Positions 33,029 to 43,600 are shown, numbered from the stretch's first letter. The stretch: 50,229 nucleotides of DNA from Gemmataceae bacterium (GCA_019636445.1 JAHBXO010000040.1:1-50229); one strand, 5' to 3'. The notes: generated by a model not told the origin, from the sequence alone. A program made the numbers and translations.

Positions 33029-34297
33029 TCATGATACGGACGGCGGCACCGTCGCGGATTGCTCCAATTCCAGTCGGAGCAAGTTGAGGGCGAGTTTGGC
33101 GGTTCGGCTCTGGATTTCGGTGCGGGTGCCGCCCCAGGAGTAGGGCTGGACGCGGGTGCGATCGGCGGAGGCGACGGCGACGAAGACGGTGCCGGCGGGC
33201 GTGCCGTCGTCGCCGCTGGTCGGGCCGGCGTAGCCGGTCGTCGCGATGCCCCAATCCGCGCCGAACTTCGCGCGCACGCCCTCGGCCATCGCTTGCGCGA
33301 CGTCGGCGCTGACGGCGGTATGCCGGGCGATGGACTCGGCGGAGACGCCGAGTTCGCGGATCTTGACTTCGTTGGTGTAGGCGACGACACCGCCGAGGAG
33401 GTGCTTACTCGCCCCGGGCACCGTGCCGATCCGATGCGCGACAAGGCCGGCGGTAATGCTCTCGGCCGTGGCAACGGTCTGCCCGCGCGCCGCGAGGAGG
33501 CGAAGGACCACGTCCTGCAATTCCTCGTCTTCGACTCCGAAGACGTAGTTGCCGAGCCGCTCGCGGATGGTCCGCTCCACCGGATCGATCTGCTCCTGGA
33601 CCTTGGCAAGAGTCGGCCCGTGTGCGAGGATGCGCAGCGAGATGACCGCATCGCTGACGGTGATGCCGACCTCGGGCACGTGGCCGCGGCGCGTGATGTC
33701 CAGCAGTTTCTCTTCGATCGCGGACTCGCCGGCACCAAAGGTGTTGATCTTCCGCTGGACGAAGACGCTACCGCCGCCGAAGCCGGCCGCGATAAGCCGT
33801 GGTTTCACTTGCGACTCGAACATCGCGAACATTTCGCTGGGCACGCCGGGCATCGCCGCGACGGCCTTCGCGCCGAAGCGCATCCAGATGCCGGGCGCGG
33901 TGCCGCACGAGTTGAACAGGATCTCGGCCCCCTCCGGAAACATCGCCTGCACGCGGTTGCGGTCGGGCATCTCGCGGTTCCGCTTCGCGAACAGACCGCG
34001 GATGTACTCGAGCGAATCCGGGTCCTCAACGAGACCGACACCCGCGACGGCGGCGAGGACTTCGCGCGTCAGGTCGTCCTGGGTGGGGCCGAGGCCGCCG
34101 GTGGCGATGACGAGGTCGGCGCGGGCGAGCGCGGTGCGGACGACGTCGAGGTTGTCGGTGAGGTCGTCCGCGACGGTAGTGTGGAATCCGACGGGGATGC
34201 CGAGTTCCGCAAGGCGGCGGCTGAGCCACTGCGAATTCGTGTCGAGGTTCTGACCGCTGGTGATCTCGCTGCCGATCGAGAGGATTTCCGCTTTCAT
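33029..34297 (-). CDS. cinA: CinA-family nicotinamide-nucleotide amidohydrolase / damage-inducible protein
   Basis: This 422-residue protein has the two CinA parts. The N-terminal MoaB/MogA-like domain contains EILSIGSEITSGQNLDTNSQ, DLVIATGGLGPTQDDLTREV and MPGVPSEM. The C-terminal CinA domain (after about 245) begins VATAESITAGLVAHRIGTVPG and contains GGVVAYTNEVK, WGIATTGYAGPTSGDDG and PAGTVFVAV. The usual ESCTGG is ESITAG here. The family deamidates nicotinamide mononucleotide in pyridine salvage and has been linked with competence in some species. It heads the cinA / malQ / DUF4349 run. Confidence 0.93.
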   Translation of the reverse strand: MKAEILSIGSEITSGQNLDTNSQWLSRRLAELGIPVGFHTTVADDLTDNLDVVRTALARADLVIATGGLGPTQDDLTREVLAAVAGVGLVEDPDSLEYIRGLFAKRNREMPDRNRVQAMFPEGAEILFNSCGTAPGIWMRFGAKAVAAMPGVPSEMFAMFESQVKPRLIAAGFGGGSVFVQRKINTFGAGESAIEEKLLDITRRGHVPEVGITVSDAVISLRILAHGPTLAKVQEQIDPVERTIRERLGNYVFGVEDEELQDVVLRLLAARGQTVATAESITAGLVAHRIGTVPGASKHLLGGVVAYTNEVKIRELGVSAESIARHTAVSADVAQAMAEGVRAKFGADWGIATTGYAGPTSGDDGTPAGTVFVAVASADRTRVQPYSWGGTRTEIQSRTAKLALNLLRLELEQSATVPPSVS

Positions 34298-34448
34298 GCC
34301 TTTAGTGTAGTTGTCGTGGGCCGAGAAGATTCGCGCGATGCACGCAAACCGATTCGGTCCGCCGGATTCCGATCCATGTCCTAAGCTTCCGATTGTCGCG
34401 GTTGCGTCCTCATCCGCGTTTCATCTTTCGGGAACGAATTCCCCCGGT

Positions 34449-35888
34449 ATGCCCGCGATGCCCGACCGATCGACCATTCCCGCGACTCCGACCCTGGCAC
34501 CGCCGCGCCAGGCGGTCGCGCACACGATGGTGCAGACCGGCGAGGCCCCGACGACGGCGACACCCGCGCCGCTCGCAGCGATGGATCCCCTGTCGCTCGG
34601 CCGTATCGGCGATTACGAAATCCAGGACAAGCTCGGCGAAGGGGGCATGGGTGCGGTCTATCGCGGCTACGACACCCAACTGCACCGCAACGTGGCGATC
34701 AAGTTGCTGCTGCCGGAGTATTCGGCCAACCGCGAGGCGCGCGAGCGGTTCCTGCGGGAGGCTCGCTCCGCCGCCGCGATCAGTCACGACAACGTCGTCA
34801 CGATCTTCCACGTCGGCGATCACCGCGGGTCGGCCTATCTCGTCATGCCCCTGCTCAAGGGCATGTCGCTCGAGGCGTACTTCGCCAGGAAGGGCTTGCC
34901 GACGATCCCGCAGTCGATCCGTTTCGCGCGCGAGATCGCGGCGGGGCTGGCGGCAGCGCACCGGCAGGGTCTTATCCACCGCGACGTGAAGCCAGGGAAC
35001 GTCTGGCTGGAAGCGCCCAACGGCCGGGTGAAGATCCTGGATTTCGGCATCGCCAAACCCATCGGCGCGGAGCGAAAGACCGCGCTGACGGAAGCCGGCG
35101 TCGTGATGGGTACGCCCGCGTTCATGAGCCCGGAGCAGGCGCGCGGCCACGCCGTCGATTCGCGCAGCGATCTCTTCAGCCTCGGGGCGATCCTCTATCG
35201 GCTACTTGCCGGCACACCGCCGTTCGTACGGCCGACCGTGATGGAAACGCTGACGGCGCTGGTATCGGAGGAGCCCGCGCCATTACGGCAGCGCAATCCG
35301 GACGTGCCTCCGCCGCTCGCGGACCTCGTGCATCGGCTGCTCGCGCGCGATCCCGCCGCGCGCCCCGATTCGGCCGAAGTGGTCATCCGCGAATTGCGGG
35401 CGATCGAGCGCGGCCACGCCGACGACCGCAAGGCTACGAGTGCCATCGCGGTCGACGCGGCGGTGCGCATTTCGGGCGAGATGCCGACGATTCCGCCCGA
35501 TGTCGGCTTCGAAGTTGTCGAACCGGAACCGGCCGTGACAAGGAGCGGACCGCGCAAGAGAAGAAAGCGGAAGCGCGACGCGACGTGGCCGATGGTGGTC
35601 GGCGCTGCCTGCGTCGCGGCCATCGCGGTGGTGGCAATGGTCGTCTACGGGATCGTGAAATCGGTCGGGAAGTCCGGAGCACCGGAGCAACCCGCGGCGG
35701 ACAATCCGAAGCTCCTGCCGGCCGTCGTTCCGCAAATGCCGGAACCGGAGAAGGTGGTCAATCCGGTCGAGCGACCACAACCAGAGATGTTCCCGCGTCC
35801 GCCGCTGCCGTGGCCGCCGCCGCCCGGGTTCGGTCCACGCCCGCCTGGCGGCAAGTTCCTCCCGCCCCCGTCGCGCGACAAACCTTAG
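34449..35888 (+). CDS. Ser/Thr protein kinase with transmembrane anchor
   Basis: This protein, 479 residues from the chosen start, has a Pro/Thr-rich leader followed by a PknB-type kinase domain. The Gly loop is GEGGMGAVYRG (about 63-73), Lys85 lies in VAIKLL, HRDVKPGN has catalytic Asp179, DFG is at 198-200, and GTPAFMSPEQA marks the activation segment. A basic stretch (RKRRKRKR) precedes one transmembrane helix (about 381-403). The short external tail is Pro-rich (PRPPLPWPPPPGFGPRPPGG) without a sensor fold. It should phosphorylate cytoplasmic targets. The start is uncertain: the frame is open to 34311, and the ATG at 34449 is chosen because the upstream part looks unlike protein and overlaps the likely promoter gap. 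Confidence 0.85.
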   Translation: MPAMPDRSTIPATPTLAPPRQAVAHTMVQTGEAPTTATPAPLAAMDPLSLGRIGDYEIQDKLGEGGMGAVYRGYDTQLHRNVAIKLLLPEYSANREARERFLREARSAAAISHDNVVTIFHVGDHRGSAYLVMPLLKGMSLEAYFARKGLPTIPQSIRFAREIAAGLAAAHRQGLIHRDVKPGNVWLEAPNGRVKILDFGIAKPIGAERKTALTEAGVVMGTPAFMSPEQARGHAVDSRSDLFSLGAILYRLLAGTPPFVRPTVMETLTALVSEEPAPLRQRNPDVPPPLADLVHRLLARDPAARPDSAEVVIRELRAIERGHADDRKATSAIAVDAAVRISGEMPTIPPDVGFEVVEPEPAVTRSGPRKRRKRKRDATWPMVVGAACVAAIAVVAMVVYGIVKSVGKSGAPEQPAADNPKLLPAVVPQMPEPEKVVNPVERPQPEMFPRPPLPWPPPPGFGPRPPGGKFLPPPSRDKP

Positions 35889-37255
35889 GCAAACAGTTCC
35901 TTCACCGGTTTCCCGCGGCTGATCGGGTGCGGCCGGTTCTGCGTATCGCGAATCTCCAGATCCGGATCGAGTCCCAACGCATCGAACATCGTCGCCGCCA
36001 GGTCCTCCGGCGTCACTCGGCCGACCGTCGGCTGCGCAGCCAGCTTGTCGCTTGCGCCATGGACGTAGCCCTTTCGCGTCCCGCCGCCGGCGAGCACCGC
36101 GTTGTAGCACGCCGGCCAGTGGTCCCGCCCGCCGTTGCTGCTGATCTTCGGCGTGCGGCCGAACTCGCCGACCCAGACGACAAGCGTGGTGTCGAGCAGG
36201 CCGCGCTCTTCGAGATCGTTAATCAGCGCCGGCAGCGTGAGGTCGGTGATCGGCAGCAGGAAGTTCAATCGGGCGGGGACGTCTTCGCCGCGGAAGCCGT
36301 GGTAGTCCCAGCCGCCGTTCGCGCCGCCGATGCTGCGGGCGAAATAGACGTTGATGAACTTCGCCCCGGCCTCGACGAGTCGCCGGGCGAGCAGGCACGA
36401 CTGGCCGTAGGTCGTGCGGCCGTACTGGTCGCGCACCGCCTTCGGTTCCTTCGACAGATCGAACGCCGACTTGAACGCCGGCGAGGTGAGCATCGCGATC
36501 GCCTTCTGGTACGAGGCGTCCACGCCCTGCGCGAGGGCGGACTTTTCCAGGAGGTCCGTCTGCGCGTCGATGATGTCAAGCACCTGCCGGCGGTTCTCGA
36601 GGCGCTCGGCCGAGAGGCCGTCGGGTAGCGTCAGTTCCGGCAGGCGGAAGCGTTCGGAGTTCGGGTCTTCGGTGACGAGCAGAGGGGCGTGTGTCTTGCC
36701 GAGGAAGCTGGAATGCTGGCCGGGCGTCACGGAGCCGTCGGCGATGACGTGAGGGTAGGCGACGAATCCGGCGACCCCTTTGTCCGGCGGCAGGAACTTG
36801 TTGACGATGCTGCCGTAGGCGGGGAAGAGTTCGAGCGAATCGCGGAGGCGCTGGTCGTCGATGGCGGGCGGGATGCCGGTGAGGCTGTAGTACCCGGCCG
36901 AGTTGTGGTTGTTCATCCGCGTGCCGTGCTGCATGTTGCGGACGATCGTGAGCTTGTCCGCCATCGCGGCGAGCTTCGGAATCTTCTCGCCGAAGATGAC
37001 GCCGGGGAGCTTGGTCTTCGTGGCGCCGAACCAGCCGCGCACGTTGTCGGGCGCTTCGGGTTTGGGATCGAACGTCTCGTGCTGACCGGGGCCACCCCAC
37101 TGGTGGAGGAAGATGATCGACTTGACGCGAGCCTTGCGTACCGGCTTCTCGGCCGCCGCGAGGAACTGCGGGAACGACAAGCCGAATAAAGAAGAGCCGC
37201 CGACGCGGAGGGCGGCGCGACGGTTGAATAGAAATGGAGGTGTATCAAAGGCCAT
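35885..37255 (-). CDS. DUF1501 (sulfatase-like) secreted protein
   Basis: This 456-residue protein begins with a Tat-like signal, FLFNRRAALRVGGSSLFGL, with the twin Arg at 12-13. The DUF1501 body reads ARVKSIIFLHQWGGPGQHET, FDPKPEAPDNVRG, NMQHGTRMNNHNSAGYYSLT, YGQSCLLARRLVEAGAKFIN and VWVGEFGRTPKI, and ends in NRPHPISRGKPVKELFA. The family is related to alkaline-phosphatase/sulfatase folds and is abundant in planctomycetes, often next to DUF1549/1553 cytochrome-like partners. None is beside this gene. The ATG at 37255 has GGAG six bases upstream. It overlaps the upstream small gene by 11 bases and the convergent kinase gene by four. Confidence 0.93.
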   Translation of the reverse strand: MAFDTPPFLFNRRAALRVGGSSLFGLSFPQFLAAAEKPVRKARVKSIIFLHQWGGPGQHETFDPKPEAPDNVRGWFGATKTKLPGVIFGEKIPKLAAMADKLTIVRNMQHGTRMNNHNSAGYYSLTGIPPAIDDQRLRDSLELFPAYGSIVNKFLPPDKGVAGFVAYPHVIADGSVTPGQHSSFLGKTHAPLLVTEDPNSERFRLPELTLPDGLSAERLENRRQVLDIIDAQTDLLEKSALAQGVDASYQKAIAMLTSPAFKSAFDLSKEPKAVRDQYGRTTYGQSCLLARRLVEAGAKFINVYFARSIGGANGGWDYHGFRGEDVPARLNFLLPITDLTLPALINDLEERGLLDTTLVVWVGEFGRTPKISSNGGRDHWPACYNAVLAGGGTRKGYVHGASDKLAAQPTVGRVTPEDLAATMFDALGLDPDLEIRDTQNRPHPISRGKPVKELFA

Positions 37256-37601
37256 CGTTAGCTCCGTCGCTTTCCAACCAATCTTGCCAAGTCTCGATCT
37301 GGATTGCAAACAATTCGTCGACGATTCGCTCCTCGGACCATTTGCGGGACCGCATCTGTTGGATGAATCCATAAAGCCCTAAGGCACTGGTCTTCAGCCT
37401 TCGCTTACGAATCAAATTGTGCGAGTAGTAGTCTGGTGCGACACCGTGACAGGTCTGAAATCCAATCTTGAAACCTCTGATCAGGACAAATACGAACTCG
37501 GAGTTCCGGGTGTCCAAATACATGGCTGGATTCTTACGAGCATGCTCCAAACACTCGACCATGCGTCGTGCCGAAGCGCGTTGTAGACGTGTCAGGGACA
37601 T
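37245..37601 (-). CDS. Small hypothetical protein in AT-richer DNA
   Basis: This 118-residue soluble protein has RASARRMVECLEHARKNPAMYL at the N-terminus, FVFVLIRGFKIGFQTCHGV in the middle and EERIVDELFAIQIETWQDWL at the end. It resembles planctomycete proteins with an R-K-x-P-x-M-Y motif followed by a VDELLAIE-like end, some of which occur beside toxin-like or antitoxin genes; that comparison is from memory. No signal peptide or known catalytic motif is present. The gene is visibly lower in G+C than its neighbours. AGG lies seven bases before the ATG. Its end overlaps the DUF1501 start by 11 bases, so the two may be translationally coupled. Whether it is functional with DUF1501 is unknown. 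Confidence 0.7.
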   Translation of the reverse strand: MSLTRLQRASARRMVECLEHARKNPAMYLDTRNSEFVFVLIRGFKIGFQTCHGVAPDYYSHNLIRKRRLKTSALGLYGFIQQMRSRKWSEERIVDELFAIQIETWQDWLESDGANDGL

Positions 37602-37690
37602 ACTCGACCTTTGTTGAGATTAATAGCAACTGGGAGCAATGAACAAGGCAGGGAAAAGTTGCCAATAGTAATTGAGGTTGTTCGTCCCGC

Positions 37691-39055
37691 TTACTTCGCC
37701 AGCGAATAGCATACGATCCGCTCGTCGTTCCGCACGAAGACGCACTTGTCCGCGAAGGCCGGGTGCATCCACACGACTTTCCGGCCGCGGGCCATCGTGT
37801 TCGTCGCGTCGATCACGTGCGCCCGGCTCGTCTCCTCGTAGCCCTTCTCGCTGAGCTTCGCGAAGATCAGGTCGCCGTGCTCGTTAAAGAGGATCGTCTT
37901 CGATTCGTGCTTGACGAGGAAGGCGTGGCCCCAGCGTTCCGTGCGCGGGTCGGGTTCGGGACCTTTCGCCGGCGACGAGGCGCTGCGGGTCGCCTGCATC
38001 GTGAACCACTTCCGCTCGCCGGTGGCCGTGACGATGCAGCGCAGCTCGCCGTGGCTGCAGACGCCGTAGGTGTAGTCCCCCTCGCAGATCGGCGTCGTCA
38101 TGATCGAACTGAGGTCGCGCGTCTGGTTCGGCATCTCGCCTTTCGCCTGGCTCTTCCAAACGACCTTTGCCGAGTCGGCCGAAACGTTCAGGAAGAACGA
38201 GCCGTTGTAGAACGAGGTCATGAACAGGCCTTTCTCGCCGACCTTGCGCGGGATCGGCACGTTCAACGACGACCGCGACTCGAACGGCACGCTCCAGATG
38301 CGCTTGCCGGAGGACGGATCGAGACCGACGACGGCACGGGCGTGCCAAACGATCAACTGGCGCTTCCCGCCGAACTCGTAGATCACCGGCGGGCCATAGC
38401 CGAAATCCCCTTCGCAGCTCTGCGATTGCCAGTTCACCTTCCCCGTCTTTTTGTCGAAGGCGATCACGAGCTTGTCCGGCCCGCCGCCGACGCAGATGAG
38501 GTTGTCGCCATCCACGAGCGGATGACACGCGAAGCCCCACACCGGCACGCGGGCGTCGAAGTCGTTGACGAAATTCGCCTTCCAGATGACATGTCCCTTC
38601 GCCGCATCGAGGCAATGGAGATCCCCCATCGCGCCGAGGCAGTACACGCGGTCGCCGTCGACCGTGGGCGTGCAGCGCGGCCCGGCGGCGTAGCTGATCT
38701 GATAAACGCAGGGATATTCCCACGACCAAAGTCGTTCGCCGGTCTTGACATCGAGGCACAGGACGCGCTCGTTGCCATCGACGGCGGAGCGCGTGAACGG
38801 GCTATCCGGGTTCTTCGCGCTCTTCGCCAGCTCGCGATCCATGACGTAGAGCTTGCCATTCGCCACCGCCGGCCCGCCGTAGCCGATGCCGATCGGCTTG
38901 TCCCACAGCTTCTTCGGCCCGTCCTTTGGCAGTTGGTCGATGATCCCCGTCTCGCGCCACACGCCGTCGCGCTGGGGGCCGAGCCACTGCGGCCAGTCGT
39001 CGGCGCGGACGGCACCGAATCCGACGAGAAGCATTCCAGCGAGAAGATGGCGCAT
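37691..39055 (-). CDS. Secreted PQQ-binding-like beta-propeller protein
   Basis: This 454-residue protein has a signal peptide (MRHLLAGMLLVGFGAVRA) and then DDWPQWLGPQRDGVWRETGI, the N-terminal signature of planctomycete secreted outer-membrane BamB/PQQ-like propellers. Several PQQ-like blades follow: VLCLDVKTGERLWSWE, LHCLDAAKGHVIWKA, VIAFDKKTGKVNWQS, VVGLDPSSGKRIWSV and LRCIVTATGERKWFT. The fold resembles BamB and PQQ alcohol dehydrogenases, but no cofactor-binding residues can be assigned by eye, so function is open. The ATG at 39055 has AGGA eight bases upstream; the longer frame to 39154 lies in the divergent promoter gap with ffh. Confidence 0.93.
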   Translation of the reverse strand: MRHLLAGMLLVGFGAVRADDWPQWLGPQRDGVWRETGIIDQLPKDGPKKLWDKPIGIGYGGPAVANGKLYVMDRELAKSAKNPDSPFTRSAVDGNERVLCLDVKTGERLWSWEYPCVYQISYAAGPRCTPTVDGDRVYCLGAMGDLHCLDAAKGHVIWKANFVNDFDARVPVWGFACHPLVDGDNLICVGGGPDKLVIAFDKKTGKVNWQSQSCEGDFGYGPPVIYEFGGKRQLIVWHARAVVGLDPSSGKRIWSVPFESRSSLNVPIPRKVGEKGLFMTSFYNGSFFLNVSADSAKVVWKSQAKGEMPNQTRDLSSIMTTPICEGDYTYGVCSHGELRCIVTATGERKWFTMQATRSASSPAKGPEPDPRTERWGHAFLVKHESKTILFNEHGDLIFAKLSEKGYEETSRAHVIDATNTMARGRKVVWMHPAFADKCVFVRNDERIVCYSLAK

Positions 39056-39103
39056 GTTCGACTTCCTGGGAAAAAGCGATATCGGGGAAGCGGTCCGGTC
39101 CGG

Positions 39104-39132
39104 TTGATGGAATCCACAATTAGTCTTAGATT
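39104..39132 (+). promoter_or_regulatory. Putative promoter of ffh
   Basis: TTGATG at 39104-39109 and TAGATT at 39127-39132 are 17 bases apart, 42 bases before the ffh ATG, in the divergent gap with the PQQ-like gene. The ribosome binding site AGGTGA follows at about 39166-39171. Pattern match only. Confidence 0.35.
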
Positions 39133-39174
39133 GTACGGTTGATGTTGTCCGCACAAGACTCGCACAGGTGACGC

Positions 39175-40620
39175 ATGTTCGAAGGGATGACCCGCGGCCT
39201 CTCGGATGCCTTCAAGAAGCTGCGCGGCCGCGGCCGGCTCACGCAGGACAACATCCGCGAAGGCCTGCGCGAAGTCCGCCGCGCGCTGCTCGAAGCCGAC
39301 GTCAACCTCACCGTCGTCACCGAGTTCATCGCCCGCGTCGAGGCGAAATCGCTCGGCCAGGACGTTCTCGAGCGCGTCGACCCCTCCGAGCAGATCGTCA
39401 AGAACATCTACGAAGAACTCGTCGCGCTGATGGGGCCAGTCGATCACAAGATCCCGCGCCGCGGCGACCGGCCCGCCGTTCTCATGCTCTGCGGCCTCCA
39501 GGGTTCCGGTAAGACGACGACCGCCGCGAAGCTCGCGCTCACGCTGAAATCCCAGGGCCGCAAGCCGCTCCTCGCCGCCGCCGACTTGCAGCGACCCGGG
39601 GCCGTCGAGCAACTGCAAACGCTCGGCACGCAGATCGGCGTGCCGGTCTACAGCGAGAAGACTTCGCCCGTCGACGTCTGCAAAAACGCCGTCGCCGAGG
39701 CGAAGAAGACCCTCTGCGACGTGGTCATCCTCGACACCGCCGGCCGGCTCCAGATCGACGAAGCCCTGATGGACGAGCTGAAGTCGATCGACAAGCTCGT
39801 GAAGCCGGACGAGGCGTATCTCGTCGTCGACGCGATGATCGGCCAGGAAGCTGTGAACGTCTCGAAGGCGTTCAACGAGGCGCTCGAGCTGAACGCGGTG
39901 ATCCTGACGAAGCTCGACGGCGACGCCCGCGGCGGGGCGGCGCTCTCGATCAAGCACGTCACCGGCGTGCCGATCAAGTTCCTCGGCATGGGCGAGAAGG
40001 TGGACAAGCTCGAGGAGTTCCACCCCGAGCGCATGGCCGGGCGCATCCTCGGCCAGGGCGACATGATGGGCGTCGTCGAGAAGATCGCCGCCATCCAGCA
40101 GGAGATCTCCGAGGAGGAACTGAAGAAGCAGCAGGAGAAGCTCTCGAAGGGCACCTTCTCGCTGAACGATTTCCGCAAGCAGTTCGAGATGATCGCGAAG
40201 ATGGGTATGAAGGACCTGATCGGCCGGATGCCGGGGATGAGCGAGATGATCCCGCCGGGCGAGGACCCGGAGGTGGCGCTCAAGCGCGTGCAGGGGATGA
40301 TCGACAGCATGACGAAGAAGGAGAAGGCCGACCCGGACATCATTGATCAGGGCCGCCGCCGCCGGATCGCCGAAGGTGCCGGCGTGCAGCCGCACGAGGT
40401 GAAGCAGTTCCTGGCGCAGTTCGACCAGGTGCGTCTGTTGATGAAGCAGATGAGCGAGATGTCGATCTTCCAGAAGATGAAGATGATGACCGGCCTCGGC
40501 AAGATGGGCGCGTTCAACCCCGGCGGCATGAACAACCTGAAGCTGAAAGGCGACACCGGCCACCGAAAGAGCGCCAAGGAGCGAGCCGAGGACCGGAAGA
40601 AGAAGAAGCGCGGGCGGTGA
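39175..40620 (+). CDS. ffh: Signal recognition particle protein Ffh
   Basis: This 481-residue SRP54-type GTPase targets nascent membrane and secretory proteins with 4.5S RNA and FtsY. The N-domain opens MFEGMTRGLSDAFKKLRGRG. The G-domain has the P-loop GLQGSGKTTTAAKL (107-120), DLQRPGAVEQL, DTAGRLQID and TKLDGDARGG. The M-domain is Met-rich with GDMMGVVEK, FRKQFEMIAKMG, MPGM and MKQMSEM, and it ends in a basic tail (KERAEDRKKKKRGR). All family blocks are present and in order. The convergent kinase/TPR gene starts its stop codon 13 bases further on. Confidence 0.97.
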   Translation: MFEGMTRGLSDAFKKLRGRGRLTQDNIREGLREVRRALLEADVNLTVVTEFIARVEAKSLGQDVLERVDPSEQIVKNIYEELVALMGPVDHKIPRRGDRPAVLMLCGLQGSGKTTTAAKLALTLKSQGRKPLLAAADLQRPGAVEQLQTLGTQIGVPVYSEKTSPVDVCKNAVAEAKKTLCDVVILDTAGRLQIDEALMDELKSIDKLVKPDEAYLVVDAMIGQEAVNVSKAFNEALELNAVILTKLDGDARGGAALSIKHVTGVPIKFLGMGEKVDKLEEFHPERMAGRILGQGDMMGVVEKIAAIQQEISEEELKKQQEKLSKGTFSLNDFRKQFEMIAKMGMKDLIGRMPGMSEMIPPGEDPEVALKRVQGMIDSMTKKEKADPDIIDQGRRRRIAEGAGVQPHEVKQFLAQFDQVRLLMKQMSEMSIFQKMKMMTGLGKMGAFNPGGMNNLKLKGDTGHRKSAKERAEDRKKKKRGR

Positions 40621-40633
40621 GGTTCCGCCAGTA

Positions 40634-43600
40634 TTAACGCTTTTCCCGAGGGTTCGGTGAGACTTCTCGGAACACGATCCCGGCTGCATCGGCGGAACGG
40701 CGAACATCGCTCCAGAACCGCTCCCATCGCTCGCGTTCACCCGGATCGGGCATAAGTGCGAGTTGCGCCGGCTCGCGGACTGCGGCGAGATCCTTGTCGA
40801 CGAGATACTGCTGCAGATCCGTCCGCGCTTGTCCGAGTCCTTGCGAATTCGTCTCCGCCAACCGTTTGTTGATGTCAGTCATTCCGTTCGTTAGCCAGTC
40901 CCGCGCTCGGCCCTGTAGGACGTGCCACTCGTCGAGGCTTACGGCCGAAACCGAGACGTCCTGACCACTTAAGAACTGGACCGCCGCGCAAGCGGCGTTG
41001 TAGGTATTCGCGAAGGATGTCGGCCCATGATCGGCGTACAGGCGGTACGCGCGGGCAAACAGGCCGGGCCGACACTGCAGGCAATGATTCGCATAGGCAA
41101 TCGCGTCCGACGGCTCGAGGACTTTCCGACCCGCGACATATGCGGGGAACGCGTGTTCGGTCGCAAGAAGCTTTTCATAAAAACCAAGCGTCGGTTTAGT
41201 GCGAGAATCGTTGGGGAAGAGTTCGACGGCCTTGCGCGCCGCCGCGACCGCCTCGGGAAGACGGCCGTTTGCCCTGTAGAGAAACGCGAGATTCTGATAG
41301 GCCACCGGCAGCTTCGGATTAACGCGAATCACTTCACGAATGAGATCGATCGCGCCCGTCAGATCTCCCTTAAGCCGAAGCAGATTCGCGAGGGCTAGCA
41401 GGGTCGGTTCGCGATCGGGATTCCGGCGCAGGATGTTGCGGTATTCGGCTTCGGCCTCGGGGGAACGCCCCAGGAACGGGAGGTTGGACGCCCGCGAATG
41501 GCGGTAGCCGAGGTCGTCCGGTACCAGCCGGAGAGCGGCCTCGTAGGCGGTCACCGCATCCGCGAATCGGCGTTGCCGCTGGGCGATGTCCCCGCGCAGG
41601 GCATGGGCAGGTGCGAGATTCGGATTCAGCCTAAGGGCTTCCTGGGCTGCGGCGTCGGCCGCCGGCAGATCGTTCTTATCCAAATGCATCAGGGCCAGTT
41701 CGTGGCGGAGCGTCGCGTCATCCGGAGTGAGGGCGATCGCGCGGTGGATGCTGACGATGGCGTTTTCGACGCGATTGGCTTTTCGGGAGAGGATAGCATC
41801 TTGTTTGTGGCCGGCGGCGGCACCGACTTTGTCACCCAGCGACTCGAGCGCGACAGCTAGCCGCCATGGATGGTATGGATCGGTCGGTGCAAGCCGCATC
41901 GCTTCGCGTGCGGCGTCGGCGGAGATTTTGTACTCTTTCGCGGCGAAGGCGACCTCGGAATAGCGCCGCCAATCCCAGACATTCAGTGCGAAATACCGGG
42001 TCGCATTGCGATATGCTTCCAGCGCCTCGGGCAGTTTGCCGATAGCTTCGTAGGAGTTGCCGATCTGGCTGTACAGATGCGTTTGCGGGTCATTCGAATG
42101 GTTGAGGGCTCGCAGCATGAACCGCAAGGCTTCCTCGTGTTCATTGGCCGCGGCGAGCGAAACACCCAGAAGCCCGATGCTTCGAGCGCTTTCACGATCC
42201 AGCGTTACCGCCTTCCGGTATGCGGCCACCGATTCCTGCGTTCGATTCGACCATTGCAGCGCCTGTCCGTAGCGCTGCCAGTAGTCGACGACCTCTGGTT
42301 GATCGATGACGAGTTTGTGGAAGATCTTGGCGGAGCCCGAGTAGTCGCGGGAATTGAACAACAAGCTACCGAGTTGAACGCGAGCGTAATAGTCGTCCGG
42401 CTTGGTTTCGATCTGCGCTTGTAATTTGGCGATGATATCACTACTCGCTGAACCGTTTCCGATTTTCGCTTGTTGAGTCGTCTTTTCCAACGTTGCTGCC
42501 GCAAGAAAGCTCTGAGCTGCGGGAACGTTCGGGCGCAGCGCGACTGCGGTGCGGAACGCACCAATCGCGAGATCAAGCCGCTTCGGCTTTCCGTACCAAT
42601 AAGCCCAGCCGAGTTCGAAATGCATCCAGAAATCGTTGGGATGATTGCGGATACCCACTTCGGACACCAAAGCCGCGTCGCCACCAAGTTGTCCTATCCG
42701 TGATGACAGAAATGAGACCAATGACGGCGTCATCTGATCCTTGGGCATAGCCTCCACGAGCTTCAGAACTTCAGACGCACTTTTCAGCTCACCCGCAAAG
42801 CGACCGGGACGGTTATTTTGACCCGTCGCAGCCGACGTGACCGCCCAGACTCGTTCGCCTTGCTGTTGAAGTCCGTTTACTATGCTTGCCGTCCAAGCCC
42901 AGTCGTCGAGCGCGACCAATAATTCGGACCATATGGAAGTGGCTTTCAATCGATTCGCCAATTCGACAGGGTCGTCATTGAGGATGTCATATCCATAATC
43001 GCGAAATGCATTGATATAGGCGGGGGGTGCGTCTTCGTTATGATACTTACCGTCCACACCAGCCTTGGCCATTCGAATTTCGAATAGACGCTCGAGGAAC
43101 TGCGTGTCTCGGCGGGCCGCAGCAACTTCCGTAGCAAGTATGGGGTCGTCGCCAGGACCAAATTGTCCTGCCACCTGGGCGAGCAGGTCTTCGGCTTGTC
43201 TCCAATGCCATTGCTTGCGGAATTCGGCGGCACGCTCAATTGCACCCCGCGCATTGTTTTGCAGCCTTTCCGATCGCGCGTTTTTCTCCACATCCGCGAG
43301 AGCCTTTTCCGAATTGCGTTCGGACTCCAGCCTCGCACGATCGTCGATCTGTTTTTGCGCCCACCATGCACCAACTCCACCAATCGCAACAAGTACGACC
43401 GCCATTCCGGCCAGAGCGAGTTGTGCGCGCCATCGTTTGCGATCGGCTACGGCCTTGATGTTCGCCGCCTCACGCTCCGATTCCGCTCGCACACGTTCCA
43501 GTTCTGCTCGGCGCGCGCGTTCTTCCGTCTCCGCGCGGAAGGCTGCCACAGCCTCCGCGACTGCAGAAGCATTTCTCGGGCGGCCCGCTTTGTCTGCGCT

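Noticed and set aside
38464..40740. 758-codon minus-strand frame covering ffh
   Set aside because: It is antisense to the clear ffh gene, reads as Leu/His/Asp-rich low-complexity protein and matches no family; a shadow of GC-rich codons.
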